From Sesamum alatum (taxonomy: Eukaryota > Streptophyta > Magnoliopsida > Lamiales > Pedaliaceae), in contig JACGWO010000012.1 in assembly GCA_034509735.1 (NCBI GenBank), positions 19,869,188 to 19,933,187 on the forward strand: DNA of 64,000 bases, written 5' to 3'. This document shows positions 1 to 11,147 of this stretch, one piece after another. The notes below the pieces were generated by a model. The model was not told where the DNA came from. It saw only the letters and a list, made by a program, of their open reading frames with translations, and ran no database searches. Numbering within the stretch: the first letter of the stretch is position 1; each line of letters begins with the position of its first letter. A program made the position numbers and the translations under genes.

Positions 1-2395
1 CAATCAAACGAATGATGAATCTTGATTTAATACCTAGTCAGGAAATTGAACGAGGTCACAAATGTGAAATTTGTGTAGAAGCTAAACAAGTTAGGAAACC
101 CTATCATTCAGTTGAAAGGGATTCGGAAATACTTGATTTAGTTCACATTGATATGTGAGTTCAATGGGATTTTGACTAGGGACCATAAACGATATTTTAT
201 AACCTTTATAGATGATTGCAGTAGATACTGTTATGTCTTTCTCATGCGTGATAAAGATAAAGCATTAGATAAATTTATTTTGTTTAAAAATGATGCAGAA
301 ACCCAAACTGGTAAGAAACTTAAACGATTAAGGTCTGATAGAGGAGGTAATATGAGTCGAGTAAGTTTAATGAATATTGTCAAGATTTTGGCATAATTCA
401 TAAAGAGACTCCTCCATATTCCTCGTCTAATGGAATAGCTGAACGAAAGAATAGAACTTTTAAAGACATGATTAACAGTATTCTGTTAACCTCTAGGTTA
501 CCTAAGTATTTGTGGGGAGAGGCTTTGAATACGGCTTGCCATATTCTGAATAGAGTCCCTCTGAAACACAATACGAGTACTCCTTTCGAGTTATGGAAAG
601 GGAGGAAGCTAAGCCTCAAATACTTTCGAGTATGGGGGTGCCTAGCAAAGGTACTGGTCCCTGAACACAAGAGAAAAAATTGGGCCCTAAGACTATTGAT
701 GTTGTGTTCTTGGGCTATGTGGAGACAAATTATGCACTGAGATTTCTGGTTATTAAATCAGAAATTCCAGGCATTGAGGTCAACACAATAGTCGAATTTC
801 GTGATGCTACTTTCCTGGAAGATGTATTTCCCATGAAAATGGGAATACCTCTTAGTTTTCACTTGATGATTCACTTGCCTCCAATTCTATTTCTGAACAT
901 ATCAAAAAGATGACAAATGTGGGGGTTAATCCTAGTGGTACTAGTCAGACTCATGAAGAGTCAGATGAACCTAGGCGAAGTAAGAGAGCTAAGATCGTCA
1001 AGGATTTTGGAAGTGACTTTGTCACTTACAATATCGAGGACGAGCCTTTAACCTTCAAAGATGGTGTGGCTTCTTCTGAAGTCAAGCATTGGAATGAAGC
1101 TGTCAAAAGCAAGATGGACTCCATTGTCTCTAACGGGACATGGGTGCTAGTTGATCTCCCTCCGGGGTGTACTACGATTGGGTGTAAGTGAATCTTTAAG
1201 AAGAAACTGAAATCTGATGGGACCATTGATAAGTTTAAGGCCAGATTGGTGGCTAAGGGTTTTAAACAAAAGGAGGGAATAAACTATTTCGATACCTATT
1301 CTCCGATAACTCGGTTGACTACAATTCGGGTGCTTATAGCATTGACTTCAATGTATAATCTTTCGGTTCACCAGATGGATGTGAAAACAACCTTCTTGTA
1401 TGGTGAACTAGAGGAAGAGATATACATGGACCAGCCTGAGGAATTTGTAGCTCATGGTAACGAGCACAAGGTTTGTAAATTTGTTAAGTCTCTTTATGGA
1501 CTTAAGCAAGCACCCAAACAATAGCATGAAAAGTTTGATAAAACTATTCTTGCGTTTTGGCTTCATTGTGAATGAGAATGACAAGTGCGTTTACTGTAAA
1601 GTTAAAGGAGATAAAATTATCATTATATGCCTGTATGTAGATGATATTCTGTTAATAGGATCATCTTTAGACATTATTATGGAAACCAAGTCATTTTTGA
1701 AAAATACGTTTGAAATGAAGGATATGGGTGAGGCTAATGTAATTCTTGGCATCAAGTTGATTCGGTTAACTGATGGGATAGCTATTTCTCAATCACACTA
1801 TGTTGAGAAGATAATTGAGAAGTTTGGCTATCAGAACAGTAGAATTGCTAAGACACCATATGATCCTTCTGGGCTTTATTCAAAAATGAAAGTGGTATAC
1901 CTGTTGCACAACTAAGGTATTCCCAAATTATTGGGAGTTTACAGTATCTGGCAAATGGCACGAGACCAGACATTTCATTTTATGTCTCGAAGCTGGCTAG
2001 ATACACGAGTTGTTCGGACAAAACTCATTGGGGAGCTTTGGATAGGGTACTAAGGTACCTTAAGGGCACAGTGTCACTGTCCATTCATTATGGCAGATTC
2101 CCTGTTGTTTTATAAGGTTATAGTGATGCTAGCTGGATAGCTAAAAACTCCGGAACTAATGGGTGTTCAAGATATGTGTTTACCTTAGGTGGGGGCGCAG
2201 TCTCCTGGAAGTCTGCAAAACAGACTTTGATACAACCAAAAGACGAAAAGACACATCCAAGTTAGACTTAAGTCTATAAGGGCATTAGTGTCGGACAGAG
2301 TTATAGGCATTGACTTTGTGGGAACAAGGACAATGTGATTGATCCTTTGACGAAAGGATTAGATCTGTCACAAGTACAAAATTCAGATTGGGGAT
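1..2395 (+). pseudogene. Ty1/copia retrotransposon pol remnant (integrase, reverse transcriptase, RNase H)
   Basis: This is the 3' part of a copia polyprotein and enters the window already inside the GAG-pre-integrase zinc-finger region (a CEIC-like motif near 65-75). The integrase core follows at about 148-720, with a DDCSRY-like strand, a SDRGG motif and NGIAERKNRT. Reverse transcriptase lies at about 1075-1900, with KARLVAKGF, the QMDVKT motif and the catalytic YVDDILL. RNase H follows at about 1915-2390 with SDASW. Order integrase before RT is diagnostic of copia. The frame is broken repeatedly: a shift near 155, one near 350-390, an in-frame TGA near 1189, a TAG near 1522 where the family has Trp, and a TAA near 2116. 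It is therefore dead. Its 5' LTR and gag lie outside the window. Confidence 0.93.
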
Positions 2396-2955
2396 GGGAC
2401 TGAACCCCTCAGTGATATAACTACGATAGCAACCCAACCTTCCAAGTGGAGATCCCACAAAAAATGTTCAATGTGGTATTAACAAGTCGTAGGGGATACC
2501 CGAGCACCTAAAAATAGACTGATACTTTGTATCTGGAGTCTGTCCCCTGTAATTCTGGAAGGTGTTGTTACTGCAAGTATAGTAAGAGTTTTAACTCTGA
2601 ATGGGGTCAAGTCTTTAAAGACGAGATGCTAAGCAGTGCATCCCTGGAGATGCCCAACTAAGTGAATGGAGTTGTTTGGCCGCAACTAGGGAATTGGGTT
2701 ATTCCTCAAAACATTCAACGAACAGGATTAGGACACATGGCCTAACGTGTCAACCCTAAAGATCAACACAAAGCCAGTGGCTTGTTGTTACTAACAGACG
2801 CTGTCACAATCACGGGCTCAAATTCAAGGCTTAGTTTCATTTGACCCGGTGACAGTTGACGTTAGATAACTTAGATAGTGGTTCAAACCGGGAGGTACCA
2901 TTACTGAAAGCAAGTCACAGAAGCTTGAGTTCAAATCTATGAATTTGTGGGGGAT
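2396..2955 (+). other. Copia 3' untranslated region with polypurine tract
   Basis: This is non-coding internal retrotransposon sequence between the end of the RNase H remnant and the 3' LTR. It ends in a purine-rich run (GTGGGGGA, 2947-2954) immediately before the LTR, where a plus-strand primer polypurine tract is expected. No further open frame of note is visible. Confidence 0.7.
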
Positions 2956-4205
2956 TGTTGTAATTGACATTTATAATGTTAATTTGTAACAACAAATTTG
3001 TTCTAAAATATGGGTTTTCAATTACATGTGAATCCATAGATTAGATAGTGAGAGAAATAGAGAGATTACACTTGTCCCACATAGAAATATGATGGAAAAG
3101 TGTGGAACCTTGATAAGGATATAAGGTGTATGTAGGGGTGAGTGTTTCATACTCAATGTTGTCCCACATTGAAAGTTTAAGGATAACTTCTACTCCTTTT
3201 ATCAAATTCAATGTTCATTATATATTTGAAATCTTATGGAGACTAGAGTGAACATGGGGTTGCCCCACACATGCGCCGCCGCGGCCCCGCTTGGGCACGG
3301 GCGTTAGGTCGAATGTCTCAGTCTCTGTATCTATCTTTTTATAACAAAATATTTGGATTTATCTGATAAAATCCGGTGCACTTATGACTATCAAATGATT
3401 TTAAAATATGTCTTAAAACTCGATTTAATGGTGCTTTAATACCAGATTTTAAACCTGAATTAAATGCTAATTTATTACAAACTTGAAACTCCCGTATTTA
3501 TGTGGCGGTTTCAGCTGATTTTAATGCCCTGTTTTAATAGCATTTAATGATTTTTAAACCTGTATTTAAAACCATTTTAAATGCCGTTAATGGCTATTAA
3601 TGTCAGCCTTAATGGTGGTTTAATGCTGCACTAATGATGGTAATTAATGCGGAAGTTGTAACCGCTGATAGTCTTGCCTATATAAGGCTGCAAAGGCTCA
3701 CTTCAAAGATTCACTTACGAATAGGAAACACAAAACGTGTTCCTCTCTCTCTTTTGCTCTCTTTTCTCTCGAATTTCTCTCTCAAATCCGAGAGTATTCG
3801 TCCTGCAATTTTCGAGTTTTGAGCTTCAGTTTTCCAAAGGTTACTGAGTGTTGTTTCGAGGTATTCTTCGGTAAAGTGCATACCGTTAGAACTGAAACCG
3901 TCTTATCCTGGAAGAAGTTGCGTAGTACCCGTGTGCACGTTTGGTACGGGACGTATAATTTCTTCAAGGCAAGCAGATTATATCTGTGATTCGGTTTGTT
4001 CATATCATTGGACTGAGATTTGTTACGATACAAATCTCACTGTAAGTTTTACTTTATCGCTATAACTGTATTTCTAACTGTTTCGTGTTATTTGGTTCCA
4101 ACGTGTTTCTTGTGTTTTGGTTTTAAAACTGTTTGTAAAACCTGATTGTTATTTCAAAACGATTACTGCGATTGTCTCTGTGACAAATTGTGATTTTATC
4201 CAACA
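2956..4205 (+). repeat. 3' LTR of the copia element
   Basis: The LTR begins TGTTG right after the polypurine tract and is called to end at CAACA, giving the short inverted termini expected of an LTR. That makes it 1250 bp. A TATA box sits at 3679-3685, and the U5-like part follows. A short GC-rich patch at about 3270-3310 contrasts with the otherwise AT-rich U3. The end at 4205 is inferred from the terminal motif only, since the 5' LTR is not in the window for comparison. Confidence 0.72.
3679..3685 (+). promoter_or_regulatory. TATA box of the copia LTR
   Basis: TATATAA, preceded by GCC and followed by GG, in the central part of the LTR. This is where the U3/R boundary promoter of a copia LTR is expected. 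Confidence 0.55.
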
Positions 4206-4291
4206 GCTTACTCGAGATCTGTCACGTATTTGAAGTATGCTTGAATTGTTTGCCCTTAGTTTATTCTATCAACAGGGAGATGATAAATTAA

Positions 4292-4626
4292 GAGTAAAAT
4301 TCATATTGACATTCGAGTTTTGTCACTAATGTCATTTTAGTACCTGAGTAATTACAAATGACTCAATTAATACTCGAGTGTTGATATTAATATCACTTTG
4401 GTACAAGAGTAATTATAAATTATCCAATTAGTACCCAAGTTTTTCATCATTAATATTCTTTTGGTACCCGACTGATGCTATTTATTTATTTTTCTATTAT
4501 ATTTTTTATACTAACCATTTTACCCTTAAAAGATAATAAATAGAAAATAATAAGTATATTAAAAAATGAATAAAATTTAATCAGTAGATTTTTCTGACTT
4601 TCATTTTTTACATTTAAGTATTATAC

Positions 4627-4662
<36 letters not shown>

Positions 4663-5387
4663 TTGTATTAATTTATTTTTTCTACTAACTTTATTTATCA
4701 ATATTCATAAAATAATTCAAAATGCATAGCAACCATAGAGAAATTGAATTTGCACTCTAAATTTGAAAATTAATAATCTAAAAATTAAAACTTTTGAATC
4801 TATATCTAAGTTTTGCAATCAATTTTAATATCTAGATTAAATGAAAAAGAATACCTTTGACAAAGAAAATTTTGATTCATTAGGACTTGAATATTAACAT
4901 AAGTTATTTGGTAATGAGTTATATATATACATATATATATATATTTAGAAAAATTGATAGTCGAAAGTATTAATTAAAATTAAAATATAATTATTTTGAT
5001 AATCAAATATGGATAATAAAAGCAAAATGTATCAATAAAAATTTATGCAAATTTTTCTTTGTTATATTTATTATTTTTTATTTTAATATCTAAGGATAAA
5101 TTGGCTATTATATAAAAAGATAATAGAAAAAATAAATAAAAAATATGAATTGGATACTAAAGTGATATTAATGGTGAAATTCAATACTAATTAAGTTATT
5201 TATAATTATTAGTGTACCAAAATAATATTAGTGACGAAACTCGATTACTAATTGAGTTATTTATAATCATTAGTGTACCAAAATGATATTAGTGACGAAA
5301 CTCGAATACTAATTAAGTCATTTATAATTACTTATGTATTAAAGTAATATTAATAAAAAAAACTTGAGTACCAAAATAATTTTACTC
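4292..5387. mobile_element. Foldback / Mutator-like non-autonomous element with 10-bp target duplication
   Basis: The ends are inverted: GAGTAAAATT on the left and AATTTTACTC on the right. The element is flanked by a perfect 10-bp direct repeat GATAAATTAA (4282-4291 and 5388-5397). Each arm, about 200-260 bp, is itself built of degenerate tandem units of roughly 55-60 bp containing 'cactaatatcattttggta' and 'ataaataactcaattagta'. The middle is AT-rich, holds an (AAT)n tract at 4629-4662 and has no coding capacity. Duplication length and long internally repetitive arms fit a MULE-type or foldback element. Confidence 0.82.
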
Positions 5388-5563
5388 GATAAATTAATAT
5401 TTGAAAATATTGATGTTCATGTTCCCATCCTTGTCTTAAAAAGGACAAGACAGATTTGAACTTTCCTTTCACAAATATTTATATCTTATCTGTCTGCATG
5501 CCTGCTTCCCCCTTCTCTCATCTCCTCTTTCTTACTTCCATTTATTTATGGAATAATTACTAA

Positions 5564-6286
5564 GAGGGGGTTTGGCCAAACAATTTTAAAATATTTTATA
5601 AGCTTCTATATTTTATAAGATGTTTTAGAAGCTTATAAGATGTTGGATCTTATTTTAAAAATAAGCTCCTAAAGTGTTCGGGTAAAATAAGATGTTAAAG
5701 CATTAAATAATAAGGTCTTATTTTCACATCTTATAAGATGTTAGGGTGTTTGGCATAATAAGGTCTTTTTATTGGTAAAATGACCGAAAAGGACATGATA
5801 CTATTAGAATCAAATAAATTGTTATTTTTGTTGACATATTTTGTTTTTAAATATTTTTAAAATAATTTCATAAATAGTACACATTAGTTTAACTTCAAAT
5901 AAAAATTTATTAGATAATATTTTTAAAAAAATAATAAAATAATTATAATTATTACCTAATTTTTTGAATAAAAATAATATATATGTACATCAATGTTAGC
6001 CGATATTGACATTGATGTATAATCGATATTCTCTTTGTTAACGAAATGACTATTTTCTAGTCGTATAATTTTTAATGTCGTTAATTTATATTTGTTCAGT
6101 AACTATAATATCAGTAGCACATTTTTTTTGTTTTATAAATAATAATTTATTAAGTAATGAAATAATTTCTCATTTTCAAATGAAAGAAAAATTAAATACC
6201 AATAAAATGCTTTAAAATTTTAAGATAGAGAAAGTGTATTTATGTGTGTGAGGGTGTGTGTGGTGATGAGAGAGAGAGAGAGAGAG

Positions 6287-6346
<60 letters not shown>

Positions 6347-6553
6347 TGAGGGTATTTTTGTCTAATTACACATTAATCTTATAGAGCTTATAAGATTTTA
6401 AGAAAAAAGTTGGATGAGGTTAACTTTTTTTAAAGAGTTTATAAGATCCAAAACATCTTATTTTGAGATCTTATATGCTCTTTAAAAAAAATTTTGCCAA
6501 ACGATTTTTAAGAGAAGATGTTTTAGAGCTTATAACCTTAGTCAAACACTCTC
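5564..6553. mobile_element. PIF/Harbinger-like MITE with TAA target duplication
   Basis: The left end GAGGGGGTTTGGC and the right end GTCAAACACTCTC are imperfect inverted repeats. TAA lies on both sides (5561-5563 and 6554-6556). Inside are repeated ATCTTATAAGATGTT-like motifs in both orientations, so the element can fold extensively. It carries no open frame. A compound GA/TG/GA microsatellite occupies 6267-6342. The TIR and 3-bp duplication suggest PIF/Harbinger, but TAA is frequent in AT-rich DNA. Confidence 0.66.
6267..6342. repeat. Compound (GA)n(TG)n(GA)n microsatellite
   Basis: An uninterrupted run of GA, then TG, then GA dinucleotides inside the Harbinger-like element. Confidence 0.95.
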
Positions 6554-6574
6554 TAAGTCATTTCATAAGATTTA

Positions 6575-7064
6575 TTATTATTATACATAAATTTTTTATG
6601 ATTTAAAAACTTACAGCTATTATTTTTAAAGTTTATTTTTGTGTATTAAATAGATTCATTGGTTAGTCAAAATTTACTGAATTTATTGATATTATAAATA
6701 TATATATATATATACCCCCGATTGACTTACTATTGACTTATTACAAGTCAAATAAATATTTTTCTAAAACAACTACTATAATAAGGGTGACGAATACCTC
6801 CTCACGCATGAGTGTGTGAAGATGTAAAAAGATAATTTGGTCCAAAAATAATTTGTTTGACCTGTAATAAATCAATTGACGGTGCATATATATAAATATT
6901 CACTCAATTTTTTTTATCAATATCAACAAATCAGTGAATTTTGACAAACAGAGAGATCTATTTGATTGGCGAAGCAGACCTCAAAGTTGTTGGATGTAAT
7001 TTTCCAAACTACAAAGATCTACGTGTAATTATATTAAATCTCAGGATGAGGGCAATGTAGATAT
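6575..7064. mobile_element. MULE-type MITE, family B, left end eroded
   Basis: This copy matches the family seen complete at 61785-62339: a 'ggttagtcaaaatttactga' block, an 'attgacttattacaagtcaa' block, a central 'cctcacgcatgagtgtgtga' palindromic segment, and the inverse order on the right ending in TATCCC. The first 20-30 bases of the left terminus are not recognisable. Confidence 0.6.
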
Positions 7065-7236
7065 CCCCTTTTTTATTTATTTTTTTAATTTTCCAATCTT
7101 ATTAATTCTTTATTACATTTTTGTGGCATAGATTTATGAGCTGTGACGTTCTAATTGAGGATAAGTCAAACATGTAAGGATATAATCACAATTTTATGGG
7201 AAATTTAAATAAAAAATGTAAAAAAAAAAAAATAAC

Positions 7237-7435
7237 GAAATAGGGTATTTTTTACCCCATTTCATATAATAGGCGAAGCCGGGGTCGTTGACCCCGCCTT
7301 CAGCCTCGTTTTTACAAAAAGCAGAAGCTGGGGTCAACGACCCCGGCTTCCGTGCCTGCAGAAGCCGGTCTTACTGACCACGACTTCTGCATGCATGCAA
7401 ACACTGCAGAAGCCGTGGTAAGTGACAACGGCTTC
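7237..7435. repeat. Left subterminal array of 27-nt palindromes
   Basis: An AT-type palindrome at 7237-7263 (GAAAT-GGGTA on one side, TACCCC-ATTTC on the other) is followed by four 27-nt palindromes at 7275-7301, 7324-7350, 7361-7387 and 7409-7435. Each consists of a half-site close to GAAGCCGGGGTC, a 3-nt spacer and its reverse complement. The copies have diverged, but paired changes are frequent. Subterminal repeats of this kind are where MULE and hAT transposases bind; that role is inferred here. Confidence 0.75.
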
Positions 7436-7766
7436 TGCTGCATGCATGCATGCGTCCCTTTGTCATTTTCAGATGCGTGAAAGAAACCGATGTTTTCAAT
7501 ATCGGGGTTTTTTTTTTTTTATATAAATACCTCCTTCGTGTTTCACATTTGCAGCTCAAATTGCACAACAACATCCAACTTTTTTTTTCTTCCTTACTCT
7601 CTCGGGTGATTTCTTCTCCTTCATTTTTGGTGGAAAAGGTGGACGAAAACTGCTATAATTTTTGCATATTCAAAACAAAAGTAAGTTATCTTTACTGAAA
7701 TTGCTTATATTTATGCTCTTATTTATATTCGTAGTGACGAGTGTATATTTTTTTTTGTTTGAAGAC

Positions 7767-9190
7767 ATGGCAGATGAAAATAATATTATGATTGTTATAT
7801 TTTATGGAGGTCAACGAATTGATTCATATGATTGCGTGAGATATGATCGTCCTGAAGTTGGATTTAAACGAATATGTCGTAGTACTACGTTTGTTGAACT
7901 CGAGTCAATTTTATTTGAAGTACTTGGCCTCCGTAGAGGTGAGTTTAAGTTACAGATATTTTTTAAATACACAACATGTAATGCTGGTCGATGGCGAGAG
8001 ACGGTAGTACATATTAAGAATGACGGAGATTTGCAGTATTTTTTCGATCCGGTATATGGCTATTCGACCGTTGATATTTTTGTTGAAGCAGAAACAATGT
8101 ATGAAAATGTTGTAGCTGATGACCCGTTTGTTGGTGATTGGGGAACCTATATGTCTATGTTAATACAAGATTCAGCACAATTGCCAGCAATTACTCAAGC
8201 GATGGGCAGGGTTGGGATTAATGAAGATTTTCCAGGTCCATCAACATACAATGTTGGGATTAATGAAAATTTTGCGGGTCTATCTACATATAACGATGAA
8301 GAGAATTATGATATGAACATCGAACCAGAAGCCGATAGTTTCTTAAATAATGATCCAGTAAACTCAGAACCAGATGAGGTTGAAATGGAGGGTGAAAATT
8401 ATGGTATTCTTGAAAATAATGATGAAGTCAGCATCTCAGTTATGTTGGAAGTCCTCGGAGGTGATATGAATGAGTCCAGTGGTCAACAACAACAGGCATT
8501 TTACTTGAACATGCCCGCAACATCAGAGCCACCTTCTCTATATCCTGTTATTCCTTTTTTCAGTACAACACATCCGGAGGTGTCTTTCGACTCCGTCGAT
8601 ATACCTACTAGTCGTTGGGGTAATTTTTATGACTCAAACACTGGAGAGCTGGAAAGTGAAATGGTTTTCAAGAGTAAAGAACACTTAATTGCAAGTGTAC
8701 AAGATTTCTCGGTGCGCTTTGCAAGAAGAGAATTTCGTGTTCTAGAGAGTAAACCAAAACTGTGGAAGGTGGTATGCAAATACGATGAAGAAATTGGGTG
8801 CCCTTGGATGCTAAGAGGAATACTAAAGGCTAACATAGGATTATTTATGATTACGAAGTATGCGGGACCACATACATGCCTCATGAATGAGATTTCTGTG
8901 GATCATCGAAATTTGGGCAAGAGTTGGATTGCAACACATTAAGTTGGGTATTGTTCGGCAAGATCCAGCATATGATATCAAATATGTCCAACAGAATGTT
9001 AAAGATCGGTTTGGTTTTGAAATCTCTCATCATAAGGCTTGGCATGCTTTGAAGGCCGCAAGAGAACAAGTGTATGGGATGTGGGAGAGCTCCGTGCAGA
9101 AGTTGCCTATGTACATAGCTGCATTGTAGCAATGGAACCCAGGGACGATCATTGAGTGGTTGCAAATGGATACCGACAGGCCTAAGGTAA
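7767..9190 (+). pseudogene. mudrA-like MULE transposase, N-terminal half only, frameshifted
   Basis: The start ATG at 7767 (MADENNIMIVIF) follows an apparent 5'-UTR intron (GTAAGT at 7681 to AG at 7764). The first ~110 residues resemble the PB1-like N-terminal domain of plant MULE proteins. An acidic, Asn-rich linker follows, then a MuDR DNA-binding domain from about residue 325 (FKSKEHLIASVQDFSVR, LWKVVCKY, GCPWMLRG, GPHTC). The frame stops at 8940-8942. A different frame then continues the family (8946-9129, with GIVRQDPAYDIKYVQ and HKAWHALKAARE), and after a TAG at 9127 the pattern runs on to about 9190. The DDE catalytic core and the zinc knuckle are missing: the sequence passes into the reversed PMD gene. 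It cannot encode an active transposase. Confidence 0.85.
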
Positions 9191-10741
9191 AGAGGTTGTC
9201 ACTCGGATTTGATGGTTGATATCCGGATGTATATGTCTGCGGGGTACTGTATGATATCTGCAGACGGGTAATTTGATGGTACCAGTTCATATAATCTGGC
9301 ATTATGAAACGCCCACTTCCGATCGAAGGTTTCTCTACCCGTAGTGCTTCCAAGCCATTCCACTGAGCAACATAATCTCGATGGAACCATGTCCAATCCG
9401 TGTCCTGGCGTCCCCGTCGATCGAATGTGTGTAAGCGTCTTTCACTTACTAAGGGATTCGGGGGAATGTCTTGGACCATTTCAAACTGACGGAGCACCCG
9501 TTCTGGGTGATGCATCTCCACAATAGCGTAATGTATCAATGGGCATGTTATGTTCCATGGCGTGCGAAAAGCATACCAGGGTATAGCACTGACTTCCGGT
9601 ATATTCCCCTTATATGGTGACCAGACAAAATGCATCATTAAAACCACTTCATTAACATACTCATAATCTGTATTCAAGATCAATACTAATAATGTCCATA
9701 ATGATTAATACCTCATTTTCTTGCATCCGGTCAAATATATCCCGAATGATACGCAACGCATTGTGTGCCGTATGCATCCGGGAAACATGACACGACCACC
9801 TAAAAAAATGGACAAATACAAAGCATTTAGACAAAATTTCAAGTCATATGATTACATATACGTAAAATTTCAGTATACCTTGCGGCAAGTGGAGGACTCG
9901 GTAGAACGTTTTCATCATCAATTATTTGAGGGCGTATATCTAATTCTATACTAGACCGAATTGGCGCTATAGTGGTAATATGAGCCCAGGCCCATATTTG
10001 GAGCAACTGCATAGCCCCACCTATATTTGCTTTCCCTTTTTGCGATGTTGTACACAACTCCCTGTACATATATGCCAACACCGTTGTACCCCAGTTTGAG
10101 GTACCACCTTCATGGATGTCCTCCATATATCGCAAATTCAACAACGATACCGAGTTACCATTAGGATCGGGAAAGAACATACCACCAACGAGACACAGAG
10201 CACATACTCGTGCCTCTTGCAGCACTTCCTCCAAAGGGTTGTCGTCATCACACGTGTTGGCAATCAACCAGTTATGCAAGACTGGTAGATTTAGCCGGGA
10301 GCCCTTAAATGCATCAGCCGCATGAATAAATCCTAACATCTCAGCGCAATATTGTTGCCATTCTGCAGTACTTCGTCATGTATCTACTCCTGTGATTAGA
10401 GGCCCCTCAATCGGAAGGGTCCACAAAATGGCAATATCCTGTAGTGTAACAGTCGCCTCACCAACGGGAAAATGGAAAGTATGGGTCTCGGGTCTCCATC
10501 TTTCCACTAACACGGTGATAAGGTGTTGGTCAATCTCAATATGACCACAGCGCATAACACCTAATAAACCCATATTTTGTAATACTTGAATATGACGTGG
10601 GACCAGTTGGAGAACCCGAAAAAATAAAATATCACCACGCCTTACATTTAAAATGATGTCCGGCTCTCTGCATACATCTTCAGAACGATGTTTACTCTGC
10701 CCGTACAGCACACTACTATTGCGTGGACCCAAATGTGCCAT
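9190..10741 (-). pseudogene. Plant mobile domain (PMD, MAIN-like) gene captured in a MULE, broken
   Basis: The gene starts at ATG 10741 (MAHLGPRNSSVLYGQSKHR), the usual opening of MAIN-like proteins. The PMD fold follows: an MRCGHIEIDQHLITVLVERW-like block, then the TFHFPVGEATVTLQDIAIL signature, then GFIHAADAFKGSRLNLPVL and LGGMFFPDPNG-like segments. One in-frame TGA lies at 10376-10378 after GVDT; the same frame resumes at once. A plausible intron has its donor after PPLAAR near 9888 and its acceptor near 9810. A short exon with RIIRDIFDRMQENE follows, then a shift into 9680-9190 (VWSPYKGN, HPERVLRQFEMVQDIPP, DWTWFHRDYVAQWNG). The family's C-terminus ends where transposase sequence begins in reverse. 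Known PMD proteins act with PP7-like phosphatases in expression control and silencing; this copy looks disabled unless the stop is read through. Confidence 0.82.
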
Positions 10742-10901
10742 ATTATATTTGGAATAATTTTCCAAAATTATAGTTAAAAATGATAGGAGTGAAATAATGT
10801 TGAAGGAGTTTGGGGAGAGGAAGATATGATTGAGTGGTTGATGAGGGATGTATTATATAGAAGTAGTTTGGGGGATGTCTCGAGTGAGAAAATTGAGAGG
10901 A

Positions 10902-11070
10902 GGGGGGGTTTAAAATGGGTGTCGGGTGGGGTGTAAGATGGGACGCAACAAGACCGGGTTCCGTGAATGCTGTAGAAGCCAGGGTCAACGACCTCGGCTT
11001 CCGCAGGTTGATGGGACCCACTTGTTGCGTCCCATCTTACCCCCCACCCGACACCCATTTTAAACCCCCC
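10902..11070. repeat. Near-perfect inverted repeat (~50-bp arms) upstream of the MULE-borne PMD gene
   Basis: The left arm (10902-10952) and right arm (11021-11070) are reverse complements with almost no mismatches. They include ATGGGTGTCGGGTGGGG and GATGGGACGCAACAAG. The loop of about 70 bp contains one 27-nt palindrome (10975-11001). The structure lies between the PMD start (10741) and the right terminus. A transcript through it would form a stable hairpin. Confidence 0.88.
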
Positions 11071-11147
11071 CCCCCTCTCAGGCTGAAATCGGGATTAGTC
11101 AGCCCGGTTTCACCTATTATATTAAATGGGGTAAACTACCCCATTTC
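10975..11147. repeat. Right subterminal palindromes of the MULE
   Basis: Two 27-nt palindromes of the left-end design occur at 10975-11001 and 11085-11111, plus the AT-type palindrome of the terminus at 11122-11147 (AAATGGGGTA / TACCCCATTT). The right end thus has fewer GAAGCC-type copies than the left (two against four). Confidence 0.72.

Noticed and set aside
7275..7435. Regular repeats resembling a CRISPR array
   Set aside because: Units are divergent palindromes with spacers of 22, 10 and 21 nt inside transposon ends in a plant genome; not a CRISPR array.
7662..7766. Membrane-like N-terminus before the MULE transposase start
   Set aside because: It lies mostly within a GTAAGT...AG intron and the conserved protein begins at 7767.
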